Below, piece by piece: positions 15,180-24,589 of a stretch of 64,000 nt of DNA. The notes under the pieces were generated by a model that was not told the DNA's origin, ran no database searches, and saw only the letters and a list, made by a program, of their open reading frames with translations. The position numbers were made by a program, and so were the translations under genes. Source of the stretch: Streptomyces taklimakanensis (GTDB taxonomy: Bacteria; Actinomycetota; Actinomycetes; Streptomycetales; Streptomycetaceae); contig NZ_WIXO01000001.1 in the NCBI RefSeq assembly GCF_009709575.1, forward strand, positions 620,001 through 684,000. Reading direction: 5' to 3'. The stretch's first letter is position 1; each line of letters begins with the position of its first letter.

Positions 15180-15953
15180 GTGCCCGCTTCCAGGAAGTCG
15201 CCCCGGGACCCGGGAGAGCCCCGGACCCCCGGCTCTGTCGAGGTTCCCCCGGAACGCCTCGCCCGCCGCCTCGGCCGGCTCTACGGAGGGCTGGTGCTCT
15301 ACGGGGCCAGCCTGGCGCTGATGGTCCGCGCCGACCTCGGGCTCGGCCCGTGGGACGTCTTCCACCAAGGCATCGCGGGGCACTCCGGGCTGACGATCGG
15401 CACCGTGGTGATCATCACCGGAGCGGCGGTGCTGCTGCTGTGGATACCGCTGCGGGAACGGCCCGGTCTGGGCACCGTCTCCAATGTGATCGTGGTGGGC
15501 CTGGCCATGGACGGCACCCTGGCCGCACTGCCCGAACCGGGCGCCCTCGCGGTACGGGCGCCGCTGCTGGTGGCCGCGGTGGCGCTGAACGGGGTGGCGA
15601 CCGGCCTGTACATCACGGCGCGCTTCGGCCCGGGGCCGCGCGACGGCCTGATGACCGGCCTGCACCGGGTCACCGGGCGGTCGGTGCGGCTGGTGCGGAC
15701 GGGGATCGAACTGGTCGTCCTGGCCGTCGGTTTCCTGTTGGGCGGCACGGTGGGCGCGGGCACGGTGCTCTACGCCCTGGCGATCGGGCCGCTCTCCCAG
15801 TTCTTCCTGCGGGTCCTCGCCGCTGACGGCCCCACCGGGACGGACGGCGACGGCCCCGGCGACACCTCGGACGGCACCGCGGACGACACCGCCGACGGCG
15901 CGGAGGGCCGCCCCGAACGGCGCCGGCGGCGACGCGCCATACTGCGTCCATGA
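15180..15953 (+). CDS. yczE: YczE/YyaS/YitT family membrane protein
   Basis: A 257-residue protein with about five membrane helices after a hydrophilic N-terminus. The family stretch ALMVRADLGLGPWDVFHQGI (about residues 45-64) is diagnostic of YczE/YitT proteins. The C-terminal 45 residues are acidic (Asp/Gly/Thr-rich), then basic. YczE in Bacillus is linked to lipopeptide production and membrane function, but its activity is unknown. The GTG start follows GAAAGGAAGG. Its stop overlaps the next start (ATGA), indicating coupling to the phosphodiesterase gene, and it is divergently controlled with yczR. Confidence 0.88.
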   Translation: MPASRKSPRDPGEPRTPGSVEVPPERLARRLGRLYGGLVLYGASLALMVRADLGLGPWDVFHQGIAGHSGLTIGTVVIITGAAVLLLWIPLRERPGLGTVSNVIVVGLAMDGTLAALPEPGALAVRAPLLVAAVALNGVATGLYITARFGPGPRDGLMTGLHRVTGRSVRLVRTGIELVVLAVGFLLGGTVGAGTVLYALAIGPLSQFFLRVLAADGPTGTDGDGPGDTSDGTADDTADGAEGRPERRRRRRAILRP

Positions 15954-16735
15954 CGGCTCCCGCCCCCTCCCGCCCGCGTCCCGCCCACCCCTTCTTCGAC
16001 CACCCCGCCCCGCTCGCCTTCGCCCACCGGGGCGGCGCCGCGGCGGGCCTGGAGAACACCCGCGCCGCCTTCGCGCGAGCGGTGGAGCTCGGTTACCGCT
16101 ACATCGAGACCGATGTGCACGCCACGGCGGACGGACACCTGGTGGCCTTCCACGACGCCACGCTGGACCGGGTGACCGACGGCAGCGGCCCGATCGCCGC
16201 CCTGCCGTGGGCGGAGGTACGGCGAGTGCGGGTGGGCGGCACCGAACCGGTGCCGCTCTTCGCCGAACTGCTGCGGGCCTTCCCCGGCGTCCGCTGGAAC
16301 GTCGACGTCAAGTCGGACGCCGCGCTGGTCCCGCTGTTGGAGGCGGTGGACACGGCCGGGGCCTGGGACCGGGTGTGCGTGGGGGCCTTCGGCGAGTCCC
16401 GGGTGGCCCGGGCCCGCGCGCTGGCCGGGGCGCGCCTGGCCACCTCGCTGGGCACCCGCGGCGTGCTGGGCCTGCGGCTCCGTTCGTGGCGGCTGCCGGG
16501 TCCGGCGGTCCGCGGCGCGCTGTGCGCGCAGGTCCCCGTGCGGCACGGCGGGATCCGGGTGGTGGACCGGGCCTTCGTCCGCCACGCCCACGCCCGGGGC
16601 CTCCAGGTGCACGTGTGGACGGTCAACGACGCGGAGCGGATGCGGGCGCTGTTGGACCTGGGCGTTGATGGCATCATGACCGACCACATCGAGACACTGC
16701 GCACGGTGTTGGCCGAGCGGGGGGCCTGGGCCTGA
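15950..16735 (+). CDS. Glycerophosphodiester phosphodiesterase
   Basis: A 261-residue GDPD-family enzyme that hydrolyses glycerophosphodiesters to glycerol 3-phosphate and an alcohol. The catalytic TIM-barrel motifs are intact: AFAHRGG with ENTRAAF, then RYIETDVHATADGHLVAFHD (metal-binding Glu/Asp and second His), and the late VHVWTVND and GIMTDH. There is no signal peptide, so it is cytoplasmic. The ATG overlaps the yczE stop. CATACT lies exactly six bases before the ATG, so the gene might additionally be transcribed as a leaderless mRNA. Confidence 0.92.
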   Translation: MTAPAPSRPRPAHPFFDHPAPLAFAHRGGAAAGLENTRAAFARAVELGYRYIETDVHATADGHLVAFHDATLDRVTDGSGPIAALPWAEVRRVRVGGTEPVPLFAELLRAFPGVRWNVDVKSDAALVPLLEAVDTAGAWDRVCVGAFGESRVARARALAGARLATSLGTRGVLGLRLRSWRLPGPAVRGALCAQVPVRHGGIRVVDRAFVRHAHARGLQVHVWTVNDAERMRALLDLGVDGIMTDHIETLRTVLAERGAWA

Positions 16736-16812
16736 CGGACCCGCGTCGGCGGTGCCCGGCGGGCCCGCCCCGCCCGCGTCCCACCCGCGCGCACAACGCC
16801 GAGGGGGCGCGG

Positions 16813-18306
16813 GTGGACACCGGAACCGTGACGGGAGCGGGCGGCGCCGAAGGGCCGGGAGGCCCCCGGGCGTCGGCGAGCGCCGGCCCGGAGGGGGACG
16901 GCGCGACGGAGCCGGGCGGCGCCCTCGGCCCGGCGGCCGAACGGGCCGCGCGGCGCCGCGAGCAGCGCGGCTGGTACTTCTACGACTGGGCCAACTCCGT
17001 CTTCTCCACCAGCGTGCTCACCGTCTTCCTCGGCCCGTACCTGACCTCGGTGGCCGAGGCCGCCGCGGACGCCTCCGGCTACGTGCACCCGCTGGGCATC
17101 CCGGTGCGGGCCGGCTCGTACTTCGCCTACGCCGTCTCCGCCTCGGTGCTGCTGTCGGTGCTGGTGATGCCGCTGGCCGGGGCGATGGCCGACCGGTCGG
17201 GCCGCAAGAAGCCGATGCTGGGCGCGTTCGCCTACCTGGGCGCGGCGGCCACCACCGGGATGTTCTTCCTGGACGGCGACCGCTATCTGCTGGGCGGAGC
17301 CCTGCTGGTGGTGGCGAACGTCTGCTTCGCCACGGCCGCGGTGGTCTACAACTCCTTCCTGCCGCAGATCGCCACGCCCGACGAGCGGGACGCGGTCTCC
17401 TCCCGCGGCTGGGCCTTCGGCTACGCGGCCGGCTCGCTGGTGCTGGTGGCCAATCTGGCGCTCTTCCTGGGGCACGAGTCGTTGGGCGTGACCGAGGGCA
17501 CGGCGGTGCGCATCTGTCTGGCGTCGGCCGGTCTGTGGTGGGCGGTGTTCACCATCGTCCCGTTGCGGCGGCTGCGGGACCGTCCGGTGCTCGCCCGTCG
17601 GTTCCCGACCGGCGGTGCGGACGGGGTCGAGCCGGACGCCGTCCCGTCCGCGAGCGCCCCCCTGCGGGGCGGCCTGCGACAACTGGTGCGGACGCTTCGG
17701 GACCTGCGGCGGTATCCGCTCACCCTGCTGTTCCTGGCGGCCTACCTGCTCTACAACGACGGTGTCCAGACGGTGATCACCCAGGCGTCGGTGTTCGGTT
17801 CCAGGGAGCTGGGCATGGACCAGACCACACTGATCGGCGCGATCCTGCTGGTGCAGGTGCTGGCGGTGGTGGGAGCGCTGTCGATGGGCCGGCTGGCCGC
17901 GCGGTACGGCGCCAAGCGGACGATCCTGGGGTCGCTGGTGGCCTGGACGGCGACGGTGGGGGCCGGGTACGTGCTGCCCGCCGGGGCACCGGTGTGGTTC
18001 TTCGTGCTGGCCGCGGCGATCGGAATGGTGCTGGGCGGCACCCAGGCGCTGTCGCGGTCGCTCTTCGCCCAGCTGGTTCCGCCCGGCAAGGAGGCGGAGT
18101 ACTTCTCGCTGTACGAGGTCAGCGACCGGGGGACGAGCTGGCTGGGGCCCCTGGTCTTCGGCCTGGCGTACCAGTTCACCGGGAGCTACCGGGACGCGAT
18201 CGTCTCGCTGGTGGTCTTCTTCGTCCTGGGTTTCGTCCTGCTGACGCGGGTACCGGTGGCACGAGCCGTGGCGGCGGTGGGCGCTCCCGCGCCGGAGCGG
18301 ATTTAG
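16813..18306 (+). CDS. MFS transporter, UMF1 family
   Basis: A 497-residue transporter with about 12 membrane helices. The signature WYFYDWANSVFSTSVLTVFL near residue 55 is typical of the UMF1 (ATG22-related) MFS family. The loop DRSGRKKPMLGAFAY corresponds to the conserved MFS loop 2-3 motif. A charged N-terminus (residues 1-50) and a central hydrophilic loop are present. UMF1 substrates are mostly unassigned. The GTG start at 16813 has a GGGGGCGCGG upstream. It follows the phosphodiesterase by 77 bp and precedes rbpA in the same orientation, separated by a 265-bp regulatory gap. Confidence 0.88.
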   Translation: MDTGTVTGAGGAEGPGGPRASASAGPEGDGATEPGGALGPAAERAARRREQRGWYFYDWANSVFSTSVLTVFLGPYLTSVAEAAADASGYVHPLGIPVRAGSYFAYAVSASVLLSVLVMPLAGAMADRSGRKKPMLGAFAYLGAAATTGMFFLDGDRYLLGGALLVVANVCFATAAVVYNSFLPQIATPDERDAVSSRGWAFGYAAGSLVLVANLALFLGHESLGVTEGTAVRICLASAGLWWAVFTIVPLRRLRDRPVLARRFPTGGADGVEPDAVPSASAPLRGGLRQLVRTLRDLRRYPLTLLFLAAYLLYNDGVQTVITQASVFGSRELGMDQTTLIGAILLVQVLAVVGALSMGRLAARYGAKRTILGSLVAWTATVGAGYVLPAGAPVWFFVLAAAIGMVLGGTQALSRSLFAQLVPPGKEAEYFSLYEVSDRGTSWLGPLVFGLAYQFTGSYRDAIVSLVVFFVLGFVLLTRVPVARAVAAVGAPAPERI

Positions 18307-18483
18307 GACGAGAGGCGAAGGGCGGGTAGTGTACGCCTGCAACTCGGCGGGTGGACCGTTACTGCACGCCAATGACAAGAAAACGTCACGTCACATCTCC
18401 TTCCGGAGGTGACAAAGCGGGCGAGGGCGGGTACCGGATATCCGACGAGGCAGCGGCACGACGGGCGACGCATGTCCCGGATC

Positions 18484-18510
18484 GGGAATCTTCACCGCCG
18501 ACCGGACGTT
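18484..18510 (+). promoter_or_regulatory. SigR-type (disulfide stress) promoter of rbpA
   Basis: GGGAAT, then exactly 18 bases, then GTT. This is a perfect match to the SigR consensus GGGAAT-N18-GTT of Streptomyces. It lies 62 bp ahead of the rbpA start. S. coelicolor rbpA is known to be a SigR target, so the site fits established regulation. Confidence 0.85.
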
Positions 18511-18571
18511 GACCGGATGACGACGACAGCGACACCTGTCCTGTGGGCGACAAGCCCGGGAGGCACGATTC

Positions 18572-18952
18572 ATGAGTGAGCGAGCTCTTCGCGGCACGCG
18601 ACTCGTGGTGACCAGCTACGAGACCGACCGCGGCATCGACCTGGCCCCGCGCCAGGCCGTGGAGTACGCATGCCAGAACGGCCATCGTTTCGAGATGCCG
18701 TTCTCGGTTGAGGCCGAGATTCCACCGGAGTGGGAGTGCAAGGTCTGCGGCGCCCAGGCCCTCCTGGTCGACGGCGAGGGGCCTGAGGAGAAGAAGGGCA
18801 AGCCCGCGCGCACGCACTGGGACATGCTCATGGAGCGGCGTACCCGCGAGGAGCTGGAGGAGGTACTGGCCGAGAGGCTGGCGGTCCTGCGCTCCGGCAC
18901 GATGAACATCGCCGTACACCCGCGGGACAACAACAAGCGGAAGTCCGCCTGA
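18572..18952 (+). CDS. rbpA: RNA polymerase-binding protein RbpA
   Basis: A 126-residue actinobacterial transcription factor that binds RNA polymerase and group 1/2 sigma factors and stabilises open complexes. The N-terminus carries the conserved RALRGTRLVVTSYETDRGID-LAPRQ. The zinc-binding core is visible as CQNGH and CKVCG (residues 34-38 and 56-60). The C-terminal sigma-interaction domain contains KPARTHWDMLMERRTREELE. Length and order are standard. The ATG follows CGGGAGG. It is controlled by the SigR-type promoter immediately upstream and closed by a 48-bp palindromic terminator. Confidence 0.97.
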   Translation: MSERALRGTRLVVTSYETDRGIDLAPRQAVEYACQNGHRFEMPFSVEAEIPPEWECKVCGAQALLVDGEGPEEKKGKPARTHWDMLMERRTREELEEVLAERLAVLRSGTMNIAVHPRDNNKRKSA

Positions 18953-18992
18953 CGGTCCGCGCACGGTGGCGCGCCGGGTACGCGTGAGCACC

Positions 18993-19040
18993 CACGGGTG
19001 AGGGCCCGGTCACCGATCGGTGACCGGGCCCTCACCCGTG
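18993..19040. terminator. 48-bp perfect palindrome between rbpA and fxsA
   Basis: A perfect 24-bp-arm inverted repeat with no loop, centred at 19016/19017 on CACCGATCGGTG, lies between the convergent rbpA and fxsA genes. It should terminate transcription from both sides. Confidence 0.85.
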
Positions 19041-19116
19041 TCCGCCTCCGCCCCCCTCCCCCGGGTTTCCCGCCGGGGAAGGGGGGCGGACTTCTTCCGC
19101 GCCAGGCCCCCGCCCG

Positions 19117-19809
19117 TCACCTCGGGGGGCGCCCGCCGCCCCCCGGGTGGCCGTCCTCGGTGGTGTCGGTGGCGTCGTCGCGCACGACCTCGCCCTGGAC
19201 GATCCGACCGCCGGGGCGGTGGATGCGGGCCTGTTCCTCGGCCGTGCGGGCCTGCCGCAGCACGTCGTCGAACGAGCCGGGGGCGGCCCGGCGCGCGCGG
19301 TGGAGGAGCCGACGCTCGACGCCCCGGCGCAGCAGGGTGGCCGTCGGCGGGAAGAGGCACAGCAGGCCGACCGCGTCGGAGAGCAGGCCGGGCACCATCA
19401 GCAGCAGGCCGCCGAGCATCGCCAGGCCGTGTCCGCCGCGCCCGGACTCCGACCGGGCGGCGGTCTCCCGGCGGGCCTCCGCGTCCGGCACGGTGCCGGG
19501 CTGGAGGCCCTCCAGGGTCTCCACCAGGCCGTGCCAGGCCCGTCGTCCCGCCCGCTTGACCACCGCGGCGCCCAGCACGACGCCCGCAACCTGCACGGCG
19601 AGGACGACCAACCCGTCGGTGGCGTCGGCGAGCAGGGTCAGCAGCCAGATCTCCAGCACCGCGAAGACGGCCACCCCCAGCGGCAGCGCCCGGGGAGGGC
19701 GGCGGCGCGGCGGTCGGGCTCCGCCAGGGGGCCGCGCCCCGCTCCCGGGCCCCTCGCCTCCGGGGCCCTCGGACGGTGGCTGGTACGGATACGGTGCGCC
19801 GGTCGTCAT
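19117..19809 (-). CDS. fxsA: FxsA family membrane protein
   Basis: A 230-residue protein with the FxsA core: a first helix (LGVAVFAVLEIWLLTLLADA), a second (LVVLAVQVAGVVLGAAVV), and the conserved LAMLGGLLLMVPGLLSDAVG-LLCLFPP hairpin. A proline-rich N-terminal tail and a charged C-terminal tail are additions typical of actinobacterial members. In E. coli FxsA overproduction affects F-exclusion of phage T7; its physiological role is unclear. The ATG lies 1 bp after the ppm1 stop, so the genes form an operon. CACACT seven bases upstream could also allow leaderless transcription. Confidence 0.9.
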   Translation of the reverse strand: MTTGAPYPYQPPSEGPGGEGPGSGARPPGGARPPRRRPPRALPLGVAVFAVLEIWLLTLLADATDGLVVLAVQVAGVVLGAAVVKRAGRRAWHGLVETLEGLQPGTVPDAEARRETAARSESGRGGHGLAMLGGLLLMVPGLLSDAVGLLCLFPPTATLLRRGVERRLLHRARRAAPGSFDDVLRQARTAEEQARIHRPGGRIVQGEVVRDDATDTTEDGHPGGGGRPPR

Positions 19810-19810
19810 G

Positions 19811-20581
19811 TCATCCAGTGTGCCTGCGCCCGAGCGCCTGGCCGACCCGGGAGCGCACTCCCCAGGCCGTGACCCGCCAGAGCGCCTCGGCGACGATGTC
19901 CCGACTCATCTTGCTGTCACCGTACTCGCGTTCGACGAAGGTGATGGGCACCTCCACCACCTGGAATCCGGCCCGTACGGCGCGGTGGGCGAGGTCGACC
20001 TGGAAGCAGTACCCCTGGGAGGCCACGTCGTCCATGCCCAAGCCCAACAACGTCTCCCTGCGGAAGGCCCGGTAGCCGCCGGTGACGTCCTTCAGCGGCA
20101 CGCCCAGCATCAGTCGGGAGTAGGTGCTTCCGCCGCGGGAGAGGAACTCCCGGTACCGGGGCCAGTTGACCACGCGCCCGCCGGGCACCCAGCGCGAGCC
20201 GAGCACCAGGTCGGCGCCCTTGAGCGCGGTGAGCAACCGCGGCAGCTCCTCGGGCTGGTGGGAGCCGTCGGCGTCCATCTCGACCAGGACGTCGTAGTCG
20301 TTGTCCAGGCCCCAGCGGAAACCGGCCAGGTAGGCGGCGCCGAGCCCCTCCTTGCCCTTCCGGTGGAGCACGTGGACGTGGTCGTCCTCGGAGGCGATCT
20401 CGTCGGCGACCTTCCCCGTGCCGTCGGGGCTGTTGTCGTCGGCGACGAGGACGTCGGCCTCGGGAACGGCGGTGCGCACTCTGGAGACGACCGGCCGGAT
20501 GTTGTCGACCTCGTTGTAGGTCGGGATGATCACCAGGACCCTGCCCAGCGGGTCCTTCCGGCGCTGTCGCGCGTCGTTCAC
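19811..20581 (-). CDS. ppm1: Polyprenol monophosphomannose synthase
   Basis: A 256-residue GT2-family glycosyltransferase that transfers mannose from GDP-mannose to polyprenyl phosphate, supplying protein O-mannosylation at the membrane. The nucleotide-binding region VLVIIPTYNEVDNI and DVLVADDNSPDGTG, the DxD-type VEMDADGSHQPEELPRL, and the late VEVPITFVEREYGDSKMS motif are all present. No membrane domain is attached. The GTG start overlaps the lnt stop (GTGA). In Mycobacterium tuberculosis Ppm1 and Lnt are fused in one polypeptide, which supports the functional link with the upstream gene. Confidence 0.95.
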   Translation of the reverse strand: MNDARQRRKDPLGRVLVIIPTYNEVDNIRPVVSRVRTAVPEADVLVADDNSPDGTGKVADEIASEDDHVHVLHRKGKEGLGAAYLAGFRWGLDNDYDVLVEMDADGSHQPEELPRLLTALKGADLVLGSRWVPGGRVVNWPRYREFLSRGGSTYSRLMLGVPLKDVTGGYRAFRRETLLGLGMDDVASQGYCFQVDLAHRAVRAGFQVVEVPITFVEREYGDSKMSRDIVAEALWRVTAWGVRSRVGQALGRRHTG

Positions 20582-22260
20582 TGCTGCTGCCTCTTCTCGT
20601 CCGTCCCGATCCCCCCGTACGCCCGCCCCCGTCGGCCGAGCACGTGTGCCACGGCGCAGGACAGGACGCCCACGATAGCGAGAGCCCACTCCGGAGCCGA
20701 GCCGATCCGGTCGGCGAGTGTGGTCTCGTCGCGCAGCGGGAGGTCGGCGGTGAGCACGTCCTGGGTGAACTCCTCCGTGCGCTGCTCGATCGTGCCGTCG
20801 GGGGCCACGACGGCGCTGATGCCGCTGGTGGCCGCGGTGACGACGGCCCGGCCGTGCTCGACGGCCCGCAGTCGCGACATGACGAGCTGCTGCTCGGGCT
20901 GGCCGGTGCGGCCGTAGGTGGCGTTGTTGGTCTGGATCACCAGGGCGCGGGCGCCGTCGTTGACGGTGTCGCGCACGATCTCGTCGTAGGCGACCTCGAA
21001 GCAGATGACGTCGCCGAGACGGGCCGGACCGACGTCCAGCACCCCGGTGCTCTCGCCGGGCCAGAAGTCCCGGGGCACGCGCTGGAGACGGGTGATCACC
21101 TTGCTGAGCTGCTCGCGGTAGGGCACGTACTCGCCGAAGGGCACCGGGTGCTGCTTGGTGTAGGAGGCGCCGGGACCGGTCTCGGGGTCCCAGACGATGC
21201 CCTGGTTCTCCACGTACCCCTCGTGCTCGCGGTGGTCGACGAGGGCTCCGACGAGGATCGGGACGCCGACGGCCCCGGCGGCCCGGTCGATGGCCGCGTA
21301 CGCCTGCGGATGGCGGTGGGGGTCGAGGTCGGAGGCGTTCTCGGGCCAGATGACCAGATCCGGTCGCTCCACCCGGCCCTCGTCCACGTCCTCGGCCAGC
21401 TCCAAGGTGGCCTCGACGTGGTTGCTCAGGATCAGCATCGGACGGCCGAGGAAGTCCATGCCGGGCTGTTGGACGTTGCCCTGGACGACGGCGATGCGGA
21501 CGGTGTCGGCGGCCTCGGTGGGGACCGGCACGGCGTATCCGGAGACGACGGTGGCGGCGGCGAGCGCACCGGCCGCCGCGGCGGGACGGGCGGGGCGCGC
21601 CCCGCCCGTCCCGTCCCCGTCGTTCCGACCGGTGCCGCGGCGGGCGAGCGGCACGGCGCGCGCCGCGGCCCCCGCCACCACCGCGAGCAGGCCGGCGGTC
21701 AACGCGACGGCGAAGGTGACCAGGGGCGCGCCGCCCAGGGCGGCCAGCGGCAGGAAGGGCGAGTCGGTGACGGCGAAGGCCAACCGTCCCCAGGGGAAGC
21801 CCCCGAAGGGCACCCGATCGCGCGCCCACTCCTCGGCGACCCACAGGCAGGCGCCCCACAGCGGCCACAGCGGCAGCCGCGAGGACAGAGCCAGGCCGGC
21901 GCCCAACGGGACGAAGAACAGCGCCTCGACCAGGGCCAGGCCGAACACCGCGTCCCAGCCGATGACGTTGAGCCACTTCAACAGGACGAGGAAGAACGGC
22001 AGACCCGCGGCGAGGCCGAGCCAGGCGCCTTGGCGCACGGTGCGCCCCCGGGTCAGCAGACCGAGCGCGGCGACGGCGACGAGCGCCAGTGGCCACAGGT
22101 CGTACGGTGGGAAGGCCGCGGCCAGGACGACGCCGCTCGCGGCGGCCGCCGCCGTGCGCCGTGCCTCACGGCGGACCGCCCGCGCCAGGCGCGCCGGGAG
22201 ACGGGGGCGACCGGCGCGCTCGCCGGTGGCGGGATCTATGGGATCGGGGCCCGATGGCAC
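20578..22260 (-). CDS. lnt: Apolipoprotein N-acyltransferase
   Basis: A 560-residue membrane enzyme that N-acylates the diacylated cysteine of lipoproteins. The N-terminal half has about seven membrane helices, including the conserved PFGGFPWGRLAFA. The nitrilase-like catalytic domain (about 240-500) shows the expected triad: Glu in LVIWPENASD, Lys in ASYTKQHPVPFGEYVPYR, and Cys in LGDVICFEVAYDE. A final membrane helix lies near 520-540. The GTG start follows AAGGAAGG. It heads an operon with ppm1 and fxsA. A weak -10-like TACGGT lies at 22299-22304. Confidence 0.93.
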   Translation of the reverse strand: MPSGPDPIDPATGERAGRPRLPARLARAVRREARRTAAAAASGVVLAAAFPPYDLWPLALVAVAALGLLTRGRTVRQGAWLGLAAGLPFFLVLLKWLNVIGWDAVFGLALVEALFFVPLGAGLALSSRLPLWPLWGACLWVAEEWARDRVPFGGFPWGRLAFAVTDSPFLPLAALGGAPLVTFAVALTAGLLAVVAGAAARAVPLARRGTGRNDGDGTGGARPARPAAAAGALAAATVVSGYAVPVPTEAADTVRIAVVQGNVQQPGMDFLGRPMLILSNHVEATLELAEDVDEGRVERPDLVIWPENASDLDPHRHPQAYAAIDRAAGAVGVPILVGALVDHREHEGYVENQGIVWDPETGPGASYTKQHPVPFGEYVPYREQLSKVITRLQRVPRDFWPGESTGVLDVGPARLGDVICFEVAYDEIVRDTVNDGARALVIQTNNATYGRTGQPEQQLVMSRLRAVEHGRAVVTAATSGISAVVAPDGTIEQRTEEFTQDVLTADLPLRDETTLADRIGSAPEWALAIVGVLSCAVAHVLGRRGRAYGGIGTDEKRQQQ

Positions 22261-22823
22261 GGTCGCGGCCTTCCTTGCGGGTCTGCGGGACGAGCCCGAC
22301 CGTACAACGCCGGGAGGCCCCGGTGGGCCGGGGGTCGGCTCCGGTGGAGGCGCGGGAACACGGAAGGGGCGCGGTCCGGCGGACCGGACGCGTGGCGTGC
22401 GCGGGCGGCCCCCGTCGGGGACCGTCGCGGGAGGGGGGCCCGGTGCCCTTCGGGCCGGCCGGGGATCCGCCGGCTGCGGATCGGCCCAGAGCCGTTGTCT
22501 ACTGAGCGTCCGGGCCCCTCCCGGGTCGCACCTGCCGACCGGCCGGACCTTCCGTCCCCGTGCCGCGGGCGCTGGACCTGGCTCCCGGCCGTACGCCGGT
22601 GCGACGCACCGCCCATGACCCAGCTCGTTCGACGACTGCGCGCGGAGGATCCCCGGTCGGACGTCCTGTGGTGGACCCGGCCGAACCTACCGGCCGGCGA
22701 CCTCCGCCTGTCAACACCCCCATGACCTGCGACGCTTCAGGAAAACCGCAGGTCACAGCGGTGCGTGTGGCGGCGGTCGCCGGCTGTCGGGCACGTCGTT
22801 CGGCCGTATGCCCCCTTGCCCCG
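22261..22823. other. 563-bp non-coding gap
   Basis: No convincing gene is visible between lnt and the amidohydrolase gene. Open frames here have poor codon bias and low-complexity Arg/Pro content. The gap should contain the lnt promoter near its left end and the amidohydrolase terminator near its right end. Confidence 0.6.
22723..22755 (-). terminator. Candidate terminator downstream of the amidohydrolase gene
   Basis: A 9-bp perfect inverted repeat (TGACCTGCG / CGCAGGTCA) with a 15-nt loop begins 68 bp after the amidohydrolase stop. There is no U-tract, so it could instead be a protein site. Confidence 0.4.
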
Positions 22824-24464
22824 TCACTCGTTCGGGCATCGGTGGACGGTCCGACCGGCGACCACCGTCCGCAGGCAGACGGGCAGCTCGCGGCCGGGGG
22901 CGAGGTCGGGCAGCCCCGGAGTGCCCGAGCGCGGGTCGGTGGACCAGGCGGCGATGCGGCCGTCGGGCACCTGCACCACCAGGTCCCCGGTGCGCCAGAT
23001 CGCGTAGTCGGCCGGAGCGCCGGGAACGAGGACCCCGGCGTCGTCGCGTCCCACGGCCCGCCAGCCACCGCGGGTGTGGGCGGTGAAGGCGGCCCGCGCG
23101 GAGATCCGGTGCTCGGGGACGTGGTGGAAGGCGGCGGCCCGCAGGGTGCCCCAGGGGTCGAGCGGGGTGACGGGACTGTCGGAGCCGAGGGCGAGGGGCA
23201 CGCCGGCGCGCAGCAGGGCGGCGTACGGGTTGAGGGTGCGGGCGCGCTCGCGGCCCAGGCGTTCGGCGTACATGCCCTCCTCGCCGCCCCAGGCGGCGTC
23301 GAAGGCGGGCTGCACGGAGGCGGTCAGGGCGTACTCGGCGAAGGCCGCGACGGTGGCCTCGGTCAACATCTCGGCGTGCTCGATCCGGTGTCGGGCGGCA
23401 CGCACCCGGTCGGTGCCGATCCGCTCGGCGGCCGACCGCACCCCGTCGGTGACGGCCGTCAGGGCGGCGTCCCCGATGGCGTGGAACCCGGCCTGGAGCC
23501 CGGCCTCGGTGCAGGCGACGACGTGGGCGGCGACGGCGTCGGCGTCCAGCAGACCGGTGCCCCGGTGGTCGGCGTCGGCGTAGGGCTCGTGCAGGTGGGC
23601 GGTGTGGGAGCCGAGGGAGCCGTCGGCGAAGAGGTCCCCGGCGGCGCCGAGGGCGCCCAGCTCCCGCACCCGCTCGGCGCCCTTGGCGGAGGTGATGTGT
23701 TCGGCCCAGTAGCCGAAGACCCGGGGTCCGGGTTCGGACGCGGCCAGCTCCAGCAGGCCGGTCAGGTCGTCCTCGCTCGAGATGTCCGGACCCGCGCACT
23801 CGTGGAGGGTGCCGATGCCGCGGGCGGCGGCGTGGCGCAGGGCGGCGCGCTGGGCCTCGGTGCGCTGGGCGGGGGTGATCGAGGCGTGGGCGACGGACCG
23901 CACGGCGTGGTGGGCGTCGCCGGTCAACGGGGCGTCGGGGACGTGGCCGGGCAGTTCGGCGACGCCGGGCACCAGGTCGAGCAGGGCGGTGGTGACCAGT
24001 GCGGAGTGGACGTCGACGCGGGTGAGGTACAGCGGTCGCCCCCCGGTGGCCTCGTCGAGTTCGGCGCGGGAGGGCGGGCGCCGGTCGGGCCAGGCGGAGG
24101 CGTCCCAGCCGTGCCCGAGCAGGATCCGGTCGGTGGGCCGGGCGGCGGCGTGGGCGCGGACGCGGGCGAGGACGTCCTCGCGGGAGCGGGCGTCGGACAG
24201 GTCGAGGCCGGTCAGGGCCAGACCGGTGGCGGTGGTGTGGACGTGGGCGTCGGTGAAGGCGGGGGTGACGAGTGCGCCGTCGAGGTGGATCACCTCGTCG
24301 ACGCCGTCGGCGAAGGAGTCCGCGGCGCCTTCCGAACCGAGCCACGCGACGCTGTCTCCGTCGACGACCATGGCGGTGGCGAAGGGGTCGGCGGGACTGT
24401 GGACCGTTCCGCCGCGCAGCAGGACGGTGCGGGGACGGTCGGGGGAGGCCGTGCTGTCGCTCAT
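22824..24464 (-). CDS. Amidohydrolase family protein, YtcJ-like
   Basis: A 546-residue metal-dependent hydrolase of the YtcJ/N-substituted formamide deformylase branch. The N-terminal beta-domain (TVLLRGGTVHSPADPFATAM) leads to the metal-binding motif VTPAFTDAHVHTTATGLALT. Later metal and catalytic positions are visible in GFHAIGDAALTAV, RIEHAEML and ALGSDSPVTPLDPW. There is no export signal, and the substrate cannot be assigned. The ATG at 24464 is chosen over longer frames because the aligned N-terminus begins just after it. It is monocistronic, with the Lrp-type regulator upstream in the same orientation. Confidence 0.85.
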   Translation of the reverse strand: MSDSTASPDRPRTVLLRGGTVHSPADPFATAMVVDGDSVAWLGSEGAADSFADGVDEVIHLDGALVTPAFTDAHVHTTATGLALTGLDLSDARSREDVLARVRAHAAARPTDRILLGHGWDASAWPDRRPPSRAELDEATGGRPLYLTRVDVHSALVTTALLDLVPGVAELPGHVPDAPLTGDAHHAVRSVAHASITPAQRTEAQRAALRHAAARGIGTLHECAGPDISSEDDLTGLLELAASEPGPRVFGYWAEHITSAKGAERVRELGALGAAGDLFADGSLGSHTAHLHEPYADADHRGTGLLDADAVAAHVVACTEAGLQAGFHAIGDAALTAVTDGVRSAAERIGTDRVRAARHRIEHAEMLTEATVAAFAEYALTASVQPAFDAAWGGEEGMYAERLGRERARTLNPYAALLRAGVPLALGSDSPVTPLDPWGTLRAAAFHHVPEHRISARAAFTAHTRGGWRAVGRDDAGVLVPGAPADYAIWRTGDLVVQVPDGRIAAWSTDPRSGTPGLPDLAPGRELPVCLRTVVAGRTVHRCPNE

Positions 24465-24589
24465 GACCGCAAGTCTCCCCCTCCGCGGTGGCGGACGGCC
24501 GCCCGGGTCGCCCGAAGGGGCCTTTCCGGGGGCTCGGGCGCGAAGGTCCCCGTCACGGGCCGGGGTGGTCGGGGGCCGGCCCGCGCCGC

